64,000 nt of DNA from Girardinichthys multiradiatus (Eukaryota; Chordata; Actinopteri; Cyprinodontiformes; Goodeidae): the NCBI RefSeq assembly GCF_021462225.1, contig NC_061794.1, positions 42,036,914 through 42,100,913 of the forward strand, written 5' to 3'. This document shows, one piece after another, positions 1 to 10,545 of this stretch. The notes below the pieces were generated by a model. The model saw nothing but the letters and a program-made list of their open reading frames with translations, was not told the DNA's origin and made no database searches. A program made the translations under genes and the position numbers. Within the stretch, counting starts at the first letter, position 1. Every line of letters begins with the position of its first letter.

Positions 1-2
1 AG

Positions 3-1699
3 AAAACTCACCCATCAGTCCTTAATGACTATAGACCTGTTGCCCTGACATCTCACATCATGAAGGTCCTACAGAGACTCCTGTTGGCCCACCTGAGTAA
101 GCAAACAGTAAACCATCAGGACCCCCTTCAGTTTGCTTATCGCTGTGGAGTTGGAGTTGAAGATGCCATCATACACCTGCTTCAACAAACCCACTGTCTT
201 CTGGACAAAGCCAGCAGCACTGTGAGGATCGTATTCTTTGATTTCTCCAGTGCATTTAATACAATCCAACCTGATTTGCTTTGTCAGAAACTCCAGAAGA
301 CTCAGGTGGAGGCCTCAACAATCTCCTGGATCAAAGACTACCTGACAAACACACTACAGTTTGTGAGACTGAAGGGTTGTGAGTCTAACCAGGTAGTCAG
401 CAGCACAGGAGCACCACAGGGGACTGTACTCTCACCATTCCTTTTCACTCTGTACACCTCAGACCTCCAGTACAAGACAGACTCCTGTCATCTGCAGAAA
501 TACAGGTCCTTCTCAAAATATTAGCATATTGTGATAAAGTTAATTATTTTCCATAATGTCATGATGAAAATTTAACATTCATATATTTTAGATTCATTGC
601 ACACTAACTTTTATCAAGGGCAGGGTCAATGCAGCTAGCTATCAGGAGATTTTGGAGCACTTCATGCTTCCATCTGCTGAAAAGCTTTATGGAGATGAAG
701 ATTTCAATTTTCAGCACGACCTGGCACCTGCTCACAGTGCCAAAACCACTGGTAAATGGTTTACTGACCATGGTATCACTGTGCTCAATTGGCCTGCCAA
801 CTCTCCTGACCTGAACCCCATAGAGAATCTTGAGAATAGAGATATTGTGAAGAGAACGTTAAGAGACTCAAGACCCAACACTCTGGATGAGCTAAAGGCC
901 GCTATCGAAGCATCCTGGGCCTCCATAAGACCTCAGCCGTGCCACAGGCTGATTGCCTCCATGCCACGCCGCATTGAAGCAGTCATTTCTGCCAAAGGAT
1001 TCCCGACCAAGTATTGAGTGCATAACTGTACATGATTATTTGAAGGTTGACGTTTTTTGTATTAAAAACACTTTTCTTTTATTGGTCGGATGAAATATGC
1101 TAATTTTGTGAGATAGGAATTTTGGGTTTTCATGAGCTGTATGCCAAAATCATCCGTATTAAGACAATAAAAGACCTGACATATTTCAGTTAGTGTGAAA
1201 TGAATCTAAAATATATGAATGTTAAATTTTCATCATGACATTATGGAAAATAATGAACTTTATCACAATATGCTAATATTTTGAGAAGGACCTGTACTCG
1301 GATGATTCTGCAGTCGTGGGGTGGATCAGAGATGGACAAGAAGCTGAGTACAGGAAGGTGGTGGACCGCTTTGTGGCATGGTGTGGAAACAATCATCTCA
1401 TTTTGAACGTGACTAAAACAAAGGAGATGATTGTAGATTTTAAGAGAAACAGGAATAAGTCAAAAACTATTTCTATCATGGGAGAAGAAGTGGAGGTGGT
1501 GGAGGAGTATAAATACCTCGGTGTTCACCTGGACAACAGACTAGAGTGGAGATGCAACTGTGAAGCCATCTACAAGAAGGGACAGAGCAGACTGTACTTC
1601 TTGAGGAAGCTTAGGTCCTTTGGTGTTTGCAGCAAGATGCTGCATATCTTCTATAAGTCTGTTGTGGAGAGTGTGATCTCTTCTACCATCATCTGCTGA
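3..1699 (+). pseudogene. LINE reverse transcriptase, disrupted
   Basis: RNA-directed DNA polymerase of the LINE at the window start. The first part (3-502) carries RT fingers and palm blocks, with FDFSSAFN holding the first catalytic Asp. The second part (1297-1699) starts at the SDD catalytic dipeptide and runs through the thumb to SVVESVISSTIIC before a stop. The Tc1 insertion lies inside the codon before SDD. Removing the Tc1 and one TA restores the frame exactly. No endonuclease domain is present because the 5' part lies outside the window. Confidence 0.85.
503..1294 (+). mobile_element. Tc1 family 1, internally deleted copy (792 bp)
   Basis: Begins CAGGTCCTTCTCAAAATATT and ends with its inverted complement, flanked by TA at 501-502 and 1295-1296. 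Compared with the 1610-bp full-length copies, it lacks about 820 bp between roughly 611 (inside the left inverted repeat) and 612, which removes the transposase start and the first catalytic Asp. The remaining ORF (613-1014) encodes the C-terminal part from FIKGRVNAASYQ to the end, including the second Asp and the Glu. A short 6-bp insertion changes the residues after NPIENL. Non-autonomous, and could only move if mobilised in trans. Confidence 0.95.
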
Positions 1700-2391
1700 G
1701 GAAGCAGCATCAGAGCCAGGGACTTAAAAAAGCTCAACAAGCTGATAAAAAAAAGGCTGGCTCTGTTCTGGGGACTCTTCTGGAACCTCTGGAGATCATT
1801 GTGGAAAGACGGATTCTTCATAAAATGAAGAACATTATGGAGAACCCTGAGCATCCTCTTCATGAGACTGTCCTACAACAACAGAGTGTCTTCAGTCAGA
1901 GGCTTCTTCAGATCTGCATCCTGTACCACACTGTAAATCCTACAACATTTCCCGGGGAACTACAGTTAGCCCCGGAAATATTTGGACAGTGACACAAGTT
2001 TTGTTATTTTAGTTTAATAGAATAGTTTATGACACATTCTGGATACAATTATATAATCAATATGGACTTAAAATGCAGACTCTCAGCTGTAAATTGAGAG
2101 TATTCACATCCAAATTGGAGAAAGGGTTTAGGAATTACAGCTTTTTAATACGTAGCCGCCTCTTTTTCAAGGCACCAAAAGTAATCGGACAATTGACTCA
2201 GAAGGCAGCAAAAAAAGTAACAAGGCTGCATGGCCTCTTCCCTCATTAACCTGTCATCAATTAAGCAATGAAAAGGTCAGGAGTTGATTCCAGGTGTGGC
2301 CTTTGCATTTGGAAGCTGTTGCTGTGAACACACAACATACAGTCAAAAGAGCTCTCAGTGGAGGTGAAACGGACCATCCTGAGGCTACAAA

Positions 2392-2580
2392 ATGAAGAAA
2401 TCCATCAGAGAGGTAGCAGAAATGTTAGGTGTGGCCAAATCAACAGTGAGAAAAAAAGAGTGCATTGGTGAGCTTGGGAACTCAAAAAGGCCTGGTTGTC
2501 CATGGAAGATAACAGTGGTGGATGATCACAGAATCCTTTCCATGGTGAAGAAAACCCCTTTACAACATCTACTCAAGTGA
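2392..2580 (+). pseudogene. N-terminal transposase fragment of the family 3 Tc1 element
   Basis: 62-residue remnant beginning MKKSIREVAEMLGVAKSTVR, a helix-turn-helix of the paired-like DNA-binding region, followed by a degenerate GRPRK-type basic motif (KRPGCPWKITVVDD). Part of the normal linker has been lost, and the frame ends at an internal deletion just before the catalytic core. It is too short to be a functional protein. Confidence 0.75.
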
Positions 2581-2807
2581 AGACCAATTAAGATCAACCT
2601 GTACTGAATGATGGGAAGAAGAAAGTTTGGAGAAGAATTGGAACAGCTCATGATCCAAAGCACATCACATCTTCCGTAAAACATAGTGGAGGCAGTGTAA
2701 TGGCAGGGGCATGCATGGCTTCCAATGGCACTGGGTCACTTGTGTTTATTGATGATGTGGCAAAAGACAAAAGCAACCGGATGAATTCTGAAGTGTATAG
2801 GGATATA

Positions 2808-4421
2808 CAGGTCCTTCTCAAAATATTAGCATATTGTGATAAAGTTCATTATTTTCCATAATGTCATGATGAAAATTTAACATTCATATATTTTAGATTC
2901 ATTGCACACTAACTGAAATATTTCAGGTCTTTTATTGTCTTAATACGGATGATTTTGGCATACAGCTCATGAAAACCCAAAATTCCTATCTCACAAAATT
3001 AGCATATCATTAAAAGGGTCTCTAAACGAGCTATGAACCCAATCATCTGAATCAACGAGTTAACTCTAAACATCTGCAAAAGATTCCTGAGGCCTTTAAA
3101 ACTCCCAGCCTGGTTCATCACTCAAAACCCCAATCATGGGTAAGACTGCCGACCTTACTGCTGTCCAGAAGGCCACTATTGACACCCTCAAGCAAGAGGG
3201 TAAGACACAGAATGACATTTCTGAACAAATCGGCTGTTCCCAGAGTGCTGTATCAAGGCACCTCAGTGGGAAGTTTGTGGGAAGGAAAAAGTGTGGCAGA
3301 AAACGCTGCACAACGAGAAGAGGTGACCGGACCCTAAGGAAGATTGTGGAGAAGGGCCAATTCCAGACCTTGGGGGACCTGCGGAAGCAGTGGATTGAGT
3401 CTGGAGTAGAAACATCCAGAGCCACCGTGCACAGGCATGTGCAAGAAATGGGCAACAGGTGCCGCATTCCCCAGGTCAAGCTACTTTTGAACCAGAAACA
3501 GCGGCAGAAGCGCCTGACCTGGGCTACAGAGAAGCAGCACTGGACTGTTGCTCAGTGGTCCAAAGTACTTTTTTCGGATGAAAGCAAATTCTGCATGTCA
3601 TTCGGAAATCAAGGTGCCAGAGTCTGGAGGAAGACTGGGGAGAAGGAAATGCCAAAATGCCAGAAGTCCAGTGTCAAGTACCCACAGTCAGTGATGGTCT
3701 GGGGTGCCGTGTCAGCTGCTGGTGTTGGTCCACTGTGTTTTATCAAGGGCATGGTCAATGCAGCTAGCTATCAGGAGATTTTGGAGCACTTCATGCTTCC
3801 ATCTGCTGAAACGTTTTATGGAGATGAAGATTTAATTTTTCAGCACGACCTGGCACCTGCTCACAGTGCCAAAACCACTGGTAAATGGTTGGTTTACTGA
3901 CCATGGTATCACTGTGCTCAATTGGCCTGCCAACCCTCCTGACCTGAACCCCATAGAGAATCTGTGGGATATTGTGAAGAGAACGTTGAGAGACTCAAGA
4001 CCCAACACTCTGGATGAGCTAAAGGCCGCTATCGAAGCATCCTGGGCCTCCATAAGACCTCAGCAGTGCCACAGGCTGATTGCCTCCATGCCACGCCGCA
4101 TTGAAGCAGTCATTTCTGCAAAAGGATTCCCGACCAAGTATTGAGTGCATAACTGTACATGATTATTTGAAGGTTGACGTTTTTTGTGCTAAAAACACTT
4201 TTCTTTTTTTGGTCGGATGAAATATGCTAACTTTGTGAAATAGGAATTTTGGGTTTTCATGAGCTGTATGCCAAAATCATCCGTATTAAAACAATGAAAG
4301 ACCTGAAATATTTCAGTTAGTGTGCAATGAATCTAAAATATATGAATGTTAAATTTTCATCATGACATTATGGAAAATAATGAACTTTATCACAATATGC
4401 TAATATTTTGAGAAGGACCTG
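2808..4421 (+). mobile_element. Tc1 family 1, full-length copy with a 4-bp frameshift
   Basis: Element of 1614 bp, exactly 4 bp longer than the two intact copies. It has about 210-bp terminal inverted repeats and is flanked by TA at 2806-2807 and 4422-4423. It sits inside the family 3 element, and its right-hand TA is shared with the next Tc1 (4424-5668). Confidence 0.95.
3136..4141 (+). pseudogene. Tc1 family 1 transposase, frameshifted
   Basis: DD34E transposase. The N-terminal helix-turn-helix (IGCSQSAVSRHLSGK), the first catalytic Asp (FSDESKF) and the second (FQHDLAPAHSA) are in the first frame up to about 3893. A duplication of GGTT near 3890 then shifts the frame, and the third catalytic residue (DLNPIENLW) continues in frame +2 to the stop at about 4144. 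The encoded protein would end at residue 254, so this copy cannot make an active enzyme. Confidence 0.9.
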
Positions 4422-4423
4422 TA

Positions 4424-5668
4424 CAGGGGTTGGACAATGAAACTGAAACACCTGGTTTTAGACCACAATAATTTATTAGTATGGTGTTGGGCCTCATTTT
4501 GCGGCCAATACAGCGTCAATTCGTCTTGGGAATGACATATACAAGTCCTGCACAGTGGTCAGAGGGATTTTAAGCCATTCTTCTTGCAGGATAGTGGCCA
4601 GGTCACTACGTGATACTGGTGGAGGAAAATGTTTCCTGACTCTCTCCTCCAAAACACACCAAAATGGCTCAATAATATTTAGATCTGGTGACTGTGCAGG
4701 CCATGGGAGATGTTCAACTTCACTTTCATGTTCATCAAACCAATCTTTCACCAGTCTTGCTGTGTGTATTGGTGCACCGCCTTCAGGATACAATGTTTGA
4801 ACCATTGGATGCACATGGTCCTCAAGAATGGTTCGGTAGTCCTTGGCAGTGACGCGCCCATTTAGCACAAGTATTGGGCCAAGGGAATGCCATGATATGG
4901 CAGCCCAAACCATCACTGATCCTCCCCCATGCTTCACTCTGGGCATGCAACAGTCTGGGTCTTACGCTTCTTTGGGGCTTCTCCACACCGTAACTCTCCC
5001 AGATGTGGGGAAAACAGTAAAGGTGGACTCATCAGAGAACAATACATGTTTCACATTGTCCACAGCCCAAGATTTGCGCTCTTTGCACCATTTAAAGCAA
5101 CGTTTGGCATTGGCATGAGTGGCCAATTGGCTATAGCAGCCCGGCCGTGTATATTGACCCTGTGGAGCTCCCGACGGACAGTTCTGGTGGAAACAGGAGA
5201 GTTGAGGTGCACATTAAATTCTGCCGTGATTTGGGCAGCCGTGGTTTTATGTTTTTTGGATACAATCCGGGTTAGCACCCGAACATCCCTTTCAGAAAGC
5301 TTCCTCTTGTGTCCACAGTTAATCCTGTTGGATGTGGTTCGTCCTTCTTGGTGGTATGCTGACATTACCCTGGATACCATGACTCTTGATACATCACAAA
5401 GACTTGCTATCTTGGTCACAGATGCGCCAGCAAGACGTGCACCAAAAATGTGTCCTCTTTTGAACTCTGGTATGTCACCCATAATGTTGTGTGCATTTCA
5501 ATATTTTGAGCAAAACTGTGCTCTTACCCTGCTAATTGAGCCTTCACAATCTGCTCTTACTGGTGCAATGTGCAATCAACGAAGACTGGTTACCAGTCTG
5601 GCCCCATTTAGCCTTGAAACTTCCTACACTAAAATGACAGCTGTTTCAGTTTAATTTTCCAACCCCTG
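4424..5668 (-). mobile_element. Tc1 family 2 copy, reverse orientation (about 1.25 kb)
   Basis: The left end CAGGGGTTGGACAATGAAAC and right end TTTTCCAACCCCTG are inverted repeats, flanked by TA at 4422-4423 and 5669-5670. It lies between a family 1 element and the resumed family 3 host. The transposase is on the minus strand in two broken frames (5051-5482 and 4494-4946). Confidence 0.92.
4494..5482 (-). pseudogene. Tc1 family 2 transposase, broken
   Basis: The N-terminal half (5482 down to about 5110) starts MGDIPEFKRGHIFGARLAG, has a helix-turn-helix (ASLCDVSRVMVSRVMSAYH) and then loses frame after HGRAAIA. The C-terminal half (4946-4494) carries MVWAAISWHSLGP and the catalytic Glu motif DLNIIEPFW. 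Compared with the second copy at 51.1-52.1 kb, an in-frame deletion removes about eight residues around the second catalytic Asp (PEGGA joins PIHTARL directly). Catalytically dead for two independent reasons. Confidence 0.88.
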
Positions 5669-6284
5669 TACTTTCTGCTCAGATTCAGCCAAATGCAGCA
5701 AAGTTGATTGGACGGTGATTCACAGTACAGATGGACAATGATCCAAATCATATTGCAAAAGCAACTCAGGAGTTTTTTAAAGCAAAGAAGTAGAATATTC
5801 TGCAATGGCCAAGTCAATCACCAGATCTCAACCCAATCAAGCATGAATTTCACCTGTTCAAGACAAAGCTTAAGGCAGAAAGACCCACAAACAAGCAACA
5901 ACTGAAGACAACTGCATTAAAGGCCTGGCAAAGCGTCACAAAGGAGGAAACCCAGCATTTGGTGATGTCCATGGGTTCCAGACTTCAGCAGGCAGTCATT
6001 GCCTGCGAAGGATTCCCAACAAAATATTGAAAAGTAACATTTTACTTAGGGTTATGTTTATTTGTCCGATTATTTTTGAGCCCCTGAAATGAGGTGCGAT
6101 TGTATAAATATAGCTATAATTCCTACTTCTTTAATCATATATTTTTGTTCAACCCCTTGAATTAAACCTTAAAGTCTGCACGTCATATGGATTGTGGTTG
6201 TTTCATTTCAAATCCAATGTGGTGGCATGCAGAGCCCAAATCATGAAGATTGTTTCACTCTCCAAATATTTCCGGGCCCTAACT

Positions 6285-6734
6285 CACCTGAACAATCTTC
6301 ACCCCCTCAAGGTGTTACTCTCCTATCTGGTTGAGAGGCATGCTTGATCATTTTTAATATTTAATCTGCAAAGGCTACAAAGTTTGATTTTTAAATGCAT
6401 CTTTTGGACAACATATCTGCCCAAGCATTTTAAATGCCTTTTTTCACATTAGGATCCTCTTACAATTAGGGCTCAAGTTTCATATTTCAAACACCTACAA
6501 AGTGGCTTTCTATCTCCTCCAGTTGAAATGTTAACATTTGTCAACATGTTTGGAAGATTAAATAACAGCGACCCAAACACCCAAACATTGACCCAAATGG
6601 GGTGTAGGGACAGTGATTCATGCCAGCATAACAACACACTTGGTGATCTTAATGCTCCTATAAGTGTGATTGTGCTGACTTCTCATATGTCTGATGACTT
6701 CACTTGTCCTCGATATAAGCACTTTGGATTGTCA
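6285..6734. other. Unassigned sequence
   Basis: A 450-bp AT-rich stretch between the Tc1 nest and a SINE. I see no open frame with a recognisable motif and no clear repeat ends. It may be older LINE-derived DNA, but I cannot show that. Confidence 0.4.
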
Positions 6735-7005
6735 TGTCCTTGATGAGGGCTGCACAGAGGAGCAGTTGGTAGCACCGTTGCCTTGCAGCAAGAAGGTCCA
6801 GGGCTCGAATCCTCTTCCTGCATGGAATTTGCATGTGCTTGGGCTTACACATGCACTCCTGCTTCCTAATTGGTTACTCTAAATTGGTAAGACTGTGTCT
6901 CTGTGATAGACTGGCGACCTGTCCAGGTTTTACCCCGCTTCATGCTTAACAACTGCTGGATATAGGCACCAGCACACCCATGCCCACAGACCATGTCTGT
7001 CCTTG
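6735..7005 (+). repeat. tRNA-derived SINE-like repeat, nearly full length
   Basis: Begins with a tRNA-like head with an A-box-like segment (GAGCAGTTGGTAGCACCG) and a B-box-like GGGCTCGAATCC, then the body shared with copies near 9.5, 10.3, 39.5, 41.5 and 53.3 kb (ACTGGCGACCTGTCCAGG). Divergent and old. The copy at 39.5 kb has a 13-bp target duplication, which supports retroposition for the family. Confidence 0.7.
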
Positions 7006-7029
7006 TTCTTGATGACAATCTACACAAGG

Positions 7030-9279
7030 GACTGGATATTCTATGCTGATTACAGATTCTTTCAGACATGTTTCACTTGAAAATCAGTTTCAATAAATGG
7101 GATTTGAAGTTTTACCAGAATTATTTCTAAAATCTTGTCTCTTTTTGAACCACATATTGTGTTGTCTTGTCTGGGCCACTGAATGTATCATTACACCATT
7201 ACCTATAAATGTCTGAAAGTAATTATTTTTGTAGATGCTTTTGTGCGATATTTTCCCATCTAGGTGCTGGAGACGGAAACGGATCTGTTTTCTCTTGGGC
7301 TCTTGCAGCGTATTTTTCCTTTGAAAGCAGAGAAACTATTATACAACCTGCCACACTGGTTCCATATTAAGTACAGGTTGCTGCCGCTCACAGCAACATA
7401 AGCAACATGTGGTGGCAGTCTGCCACCAAGCCTTTCGATTCATCTCTGCTGGCAGCTTCCACATTCACCTTATTGAGCAACATGAAAAGGTTCTAAGGTC
7501 ATCTGCAGTGTTTGGAAAGCATCTGCTTATTTGTGTGCTTGCTCATGAGGAAAGAAGTCTGACATCCATTGCTGACTTCATATATGGATCCCATACCAAG
7601 GTGCTCATTTCACCACTGATCTACTGGGAGGGGCTGCTTTACAGTGTTTGGCAACTCATTAGTGAAATGACAGCTTGAATTAGAGAGACACTCCTTTGAG
7701 AGACATAAAGCGTTAGTGGCTTATAGTTTTAATAAAATCTGTTGCTGTTTTAATTAGGTTGGTGTGTGTATGTTCTCAGTTTGTTCCCAGGTCTCCTCAG
7801 GCAGCCTACCATATAAATACTGCTTAACTGTTTGTGTGACCTGTTGGGTAAAAGTGTGCACAGTATTGAAGTCTGTCAACATAAAAAAAAAAATCAAAGG
7901 CTCAAGGAAAATGGTCCTTTTGAGTACAGTAAATACAGCAGCTCCTCAGATGTGTACAGAGTGCTTCTCTTCAGGTCTGAGAGCAAATGAAGACGGAGGA
8001 TCAATGACGTCTTTGATCTACTCTCAGTTCTGAGAGACAAGCCATACAGAAAGGGGTTTCTTTAAAAGAAGCATTTTAATGTTTTATGCTGGGTTTATGT
8101 TTTAATCTTTTTAGCTGATTGTTTAAGACAGTTTAATTTGCAATGATGTATAAAATATAAATTTTCCTGGCCTTAAAACAGCAAACTAATTTAATTATTT
8201 TGAAAGCTCAATAAATAATTTTAGATGAAATGATACAGTTCTGTTAAAATATTGTAATCATGATTAAATCTTCTCACAATTAAATAGATAAAATCTTCCT
8301 TTGGGCCTGATGATTGAAGTAAAACTGTTGGCCCTTACATTCACCATTGCACCATGCACAGTGCTGTGTGCCCATTCAGAGGGGTATTTAAAATGGATCA
8401 ACCTATAGGTTTGTAGAAAGATTATAAGTTTCATAGCTGGAGGCTCAGAGGCTGCTCCTCTGGGAGCTTCACTGCGTTTACAAGCTGCAGTCTGGGAAGA
8501 GCTCAGGGAGCCAGAGGGAAATGAAAGAATCTTCCCTATGAATCAACGCTGCAGTTTGGTGTCCTGCCAACCTTTTACCAATAGGCTGTGAGTTAAATCT
8601 GTTGAGGCTTCCAGACAGATTCAGTGGGACACTTTGAATTATTACAGTTGTTACAAAGGTTATTGTCAATTAATATACCCAAAAGAGTAAAAGAATTGGA
8701 ATAATTACTGTAGGTTTGCCACTGAGATTACTTAGATTTAGTTGTGAGGCAAGGATCCAAGTCTGCGGTCTAGAAGAAATTATCTAATCTGAAATGGAAG
8801 AGGTTAACATAACTTTTTAACAGGAATGCATGTTGTCTATAGGATGCTGTATTTACTTAAGGGATCTCCAGGTTACCATTTTACACCTATGGAGAAAATG
8901 TGCACAGATGTGGCAGCAGATAGATGACTTTCGGTGTGTTTGCATTATTGTCCCACAACATCAGCTGCTGCAGTTTAAGAGCTGTATTCATACCTGCTCT
9001 AGCATAATCTTTGCACCAGTTTTAAGTTCATAGAGAAGTGAGCTCATGCATCAGTCCTAGAATGCTGAGCATCTCTCTTACAGCCCTCAAAGTAAAAGAC
9101 CAGCATCTGTTGAATAGATCTGTTTTTATTTTCTTTCTTGCTTGAGTCACTTCATCATCAAAGCTGACACTGATCCATCCAGCCTCCCATCAACTCTTCT
9201 CAAATTCCATGTCACCGCTGAAGTAATGCATTCCCTCAGAATTATGCTGCTACTATCACATTTAGTAGTATTGTTGTGT
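7030..9279. other. Unassigned intergenic sequence
   Basis: About 2.2 kb with only short chance ORFs (for example 7409-7678 and 7764-8033) that show no domain motif and no splice context I can defend. No repeat boundaries recognised. Confidence 0.5.
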
Positions 9280-9289
9280 TCAGGGTGAT

Positions 9290-9474
9290 GCGAGTGTTAT
9301 TTGTCCCCAAAAATAAGATTTCACATTTATGTTAAAAAGTTCGGTTTTGGTCTCACCTGACCAGAACACCTTCTTCCACATGTGTGCAGTGTCTCCTACA
9401 TGGCTTGTGGCACATTTAAAGAAACTTCTTCACCAGTGACTTTTGTTTGTCACTCTGCAATAAAATTAATATAC
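9290..9474 (-). mobile_element. Tc1 family 7 scrap
   Basis: The reverse complement matches the central transposase region of a widespread fish Tc1 family. The plus strand reads TTTTGGTCTCACCTGACCAG, which on the minus strand encodes the WSD segment around the first catalytic Asp, followed by the reversed AAGAAGG and ACATG blocks. No ends remain and a SINE fragment directly follows. Confidence 0.6.
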
Positions 9475-9618
9475 TCCGGCTTCCTCCCACAGTCCAAAGA
9501 CATGCCTGTTAGGTTAATTGGTCTCTCTAAATTCCCCTCAGGTGTGTGAATAAGTGTGTGCATGGTTGTTTGTGTGTTGCCCTGCGATGGACTGGCGACC
9601 TGTCCAGGGTGTGTTGAT
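9475..9618 (+). repeat. SINE fragment (middle and 3' body)
   Basis: Same family as the repeat at 6.7 kb. It contains CTCCGGCTTCCTCCCACAG, GGTTAATTGGTCTCTCTAAA and GGACTGGCGACCTGTCCAGG in order. The tRNA-like head and the 3' tail are missing. Confidence 0.75.
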
Positions 9619-10244
9619 TAGCCTCATTTTAGCTTTGAAAAAGTTAAAAGGATATGAAAACTTTATACTAATATAACAGTGTTGAAATTATAGTAACAAT
9701 TAAGAGCATGATAAAGACCAGCTTGCTTATGCGTTATAACCCAGAACTGTACACTTATGTCACAAGGTGTTGTCAGGGATGTGTGACTGGGATTTGAACA
9801 TATTTATAGATCTTTTGGTTTTGTGGGGATGTTTAAAACACCTATAACAACCTGCAAGCTTTCTTTTTTTGTCTACATAAATTCTTATATTTCAAGCATG
9901 GGTTGTAAATTAAATGAATCCAAACAGGAAGTATGTGGCATGAACTAACATTAAATAAAATCAATCTTGCAGTACAGTAAAAAGTATCTGACATTCTGTC
10001 TGGTAGATCCAGAGGAGAAGAAGAAATGATCACATGGTAGTTAGACACGTAGAATTACCAAAAATATTAATCCTGAGGTGATTTTGGAGACATTTGAAAC
10101 TTAATTGAACAATTACTCAAAGTAATTTCTTTTTCAATGAAACATCTATGACATTGTGAATGTTTAAGCTCACACATAAGAAAATCCTAACTTGATTTAA
10201 AAAAGGTAGGTAAAAAATTATTAACAATGATACATAAATAAGCT
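9619..10244. other. Unassigned sequence
   Basis: AT-rich stretch of about 630 bp without a recognisable gene or repeat. Confidence 0.4.
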
Positions 10245-10545
10245 AGCCATGGGTCACGGGGGAGCTGGTGCCAACGGGCGAGAGGCGGGGTACACCCTGG
10301 ACAGGTTGCCAATCCATCGCAGAGCAACACACAGACATACAGGACAAACAACCATGCACACACTCATTCACACCTGAGGGCAATTTAGAGGGACTAATTA
10401 ACCTAACAGTCATGTTTTTTTACAGTGGGAGGAAGCCGGAGTACCCGGTGAGAACCCATGCATGCACGCACAGGGAGAACATGCAGAAAGAGTTGAACCC
10501 AGGACCTACTTGCTGCCAACTGTGCCACCGTACAGCCCACAACAA
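10245..10545 (-). repeat. tRNA-derived SINE-like repeat, reverse orientation
   Basis: On the minus strand it reads from a tRNA-like head (GGTGGCACAGTTGGCAGC, with a B-box-like GGGTTCAACTC) through CGGGTACTCCGGCTTCCTCC and GGCAACCTGTCCAGGGTGTA to the 3' body. Nearly complete. The 111-residue open frame on the plus strand across it is a chance ORF. Confidence 0.75.

Larger units (their letters stand above)
1..1962 (+). mobile_element. L2/CR1-type LINE fragment, 5' end outside the window, split by a Tc1 element
   Basis: This is a plus-strand non-LTR retrotransposon fragment. The reading frame is open from base 3 and shows reverse transcriptase blocks [30 protein letters not shown] and GAPQGTVLSP, typical of L2/CR1/Rex1-type LINEs of fish. 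It is interrupted at 503-1294 by a Tc1 element and resumes at 1297 with the catalytic SDD and later RT/thumb blocks (NVTKTKEMIVDF, YKYLGVHLD). After a stop near 1699 the similarity continues in shifted frames (KGQSRL before, then RRILHKMKNIMENPEHPLHE), so the copy is dead. The 3' end near 1936-1962 abuts another Tc1 element. Exact clade is uncertain. Confidence 0.85.
1963..6284 (+). mobile_element. Tc1 family 3, old host element holding two later Tc1 insertions
   Basis: The left end (CAGTTAGCCCCGGAAATATT, after TA 1961-1962) and right end (AATATTTCCGGGCCCTAACT) are inverted repeats. Without the inserts at 2808-5668 the element is about 1.46 kb. The coding strand keeps a helix-turn-helix start (2392-2580) and, after an internal deletion near 2583, DNA matching the middle of a Tc1 transposase up to 2807. 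It resumes at 5671 with a decayed catalytic core (DNDPNHIAKATQ-like, then a degenerate DLNPIE block near 5830) and a terminal stop near 6027. Several frameshifts and stops make it a fossil. Confidence 0.85.

Noticed and set aside
6735..6800. A functional tRNA gene
   Set aside because: The A-box and B-box-like segments sit at the head of a longer dispersed repeat and the cloverleaf is not maintained. It is a SINE head. The same holds for 22733-22800.
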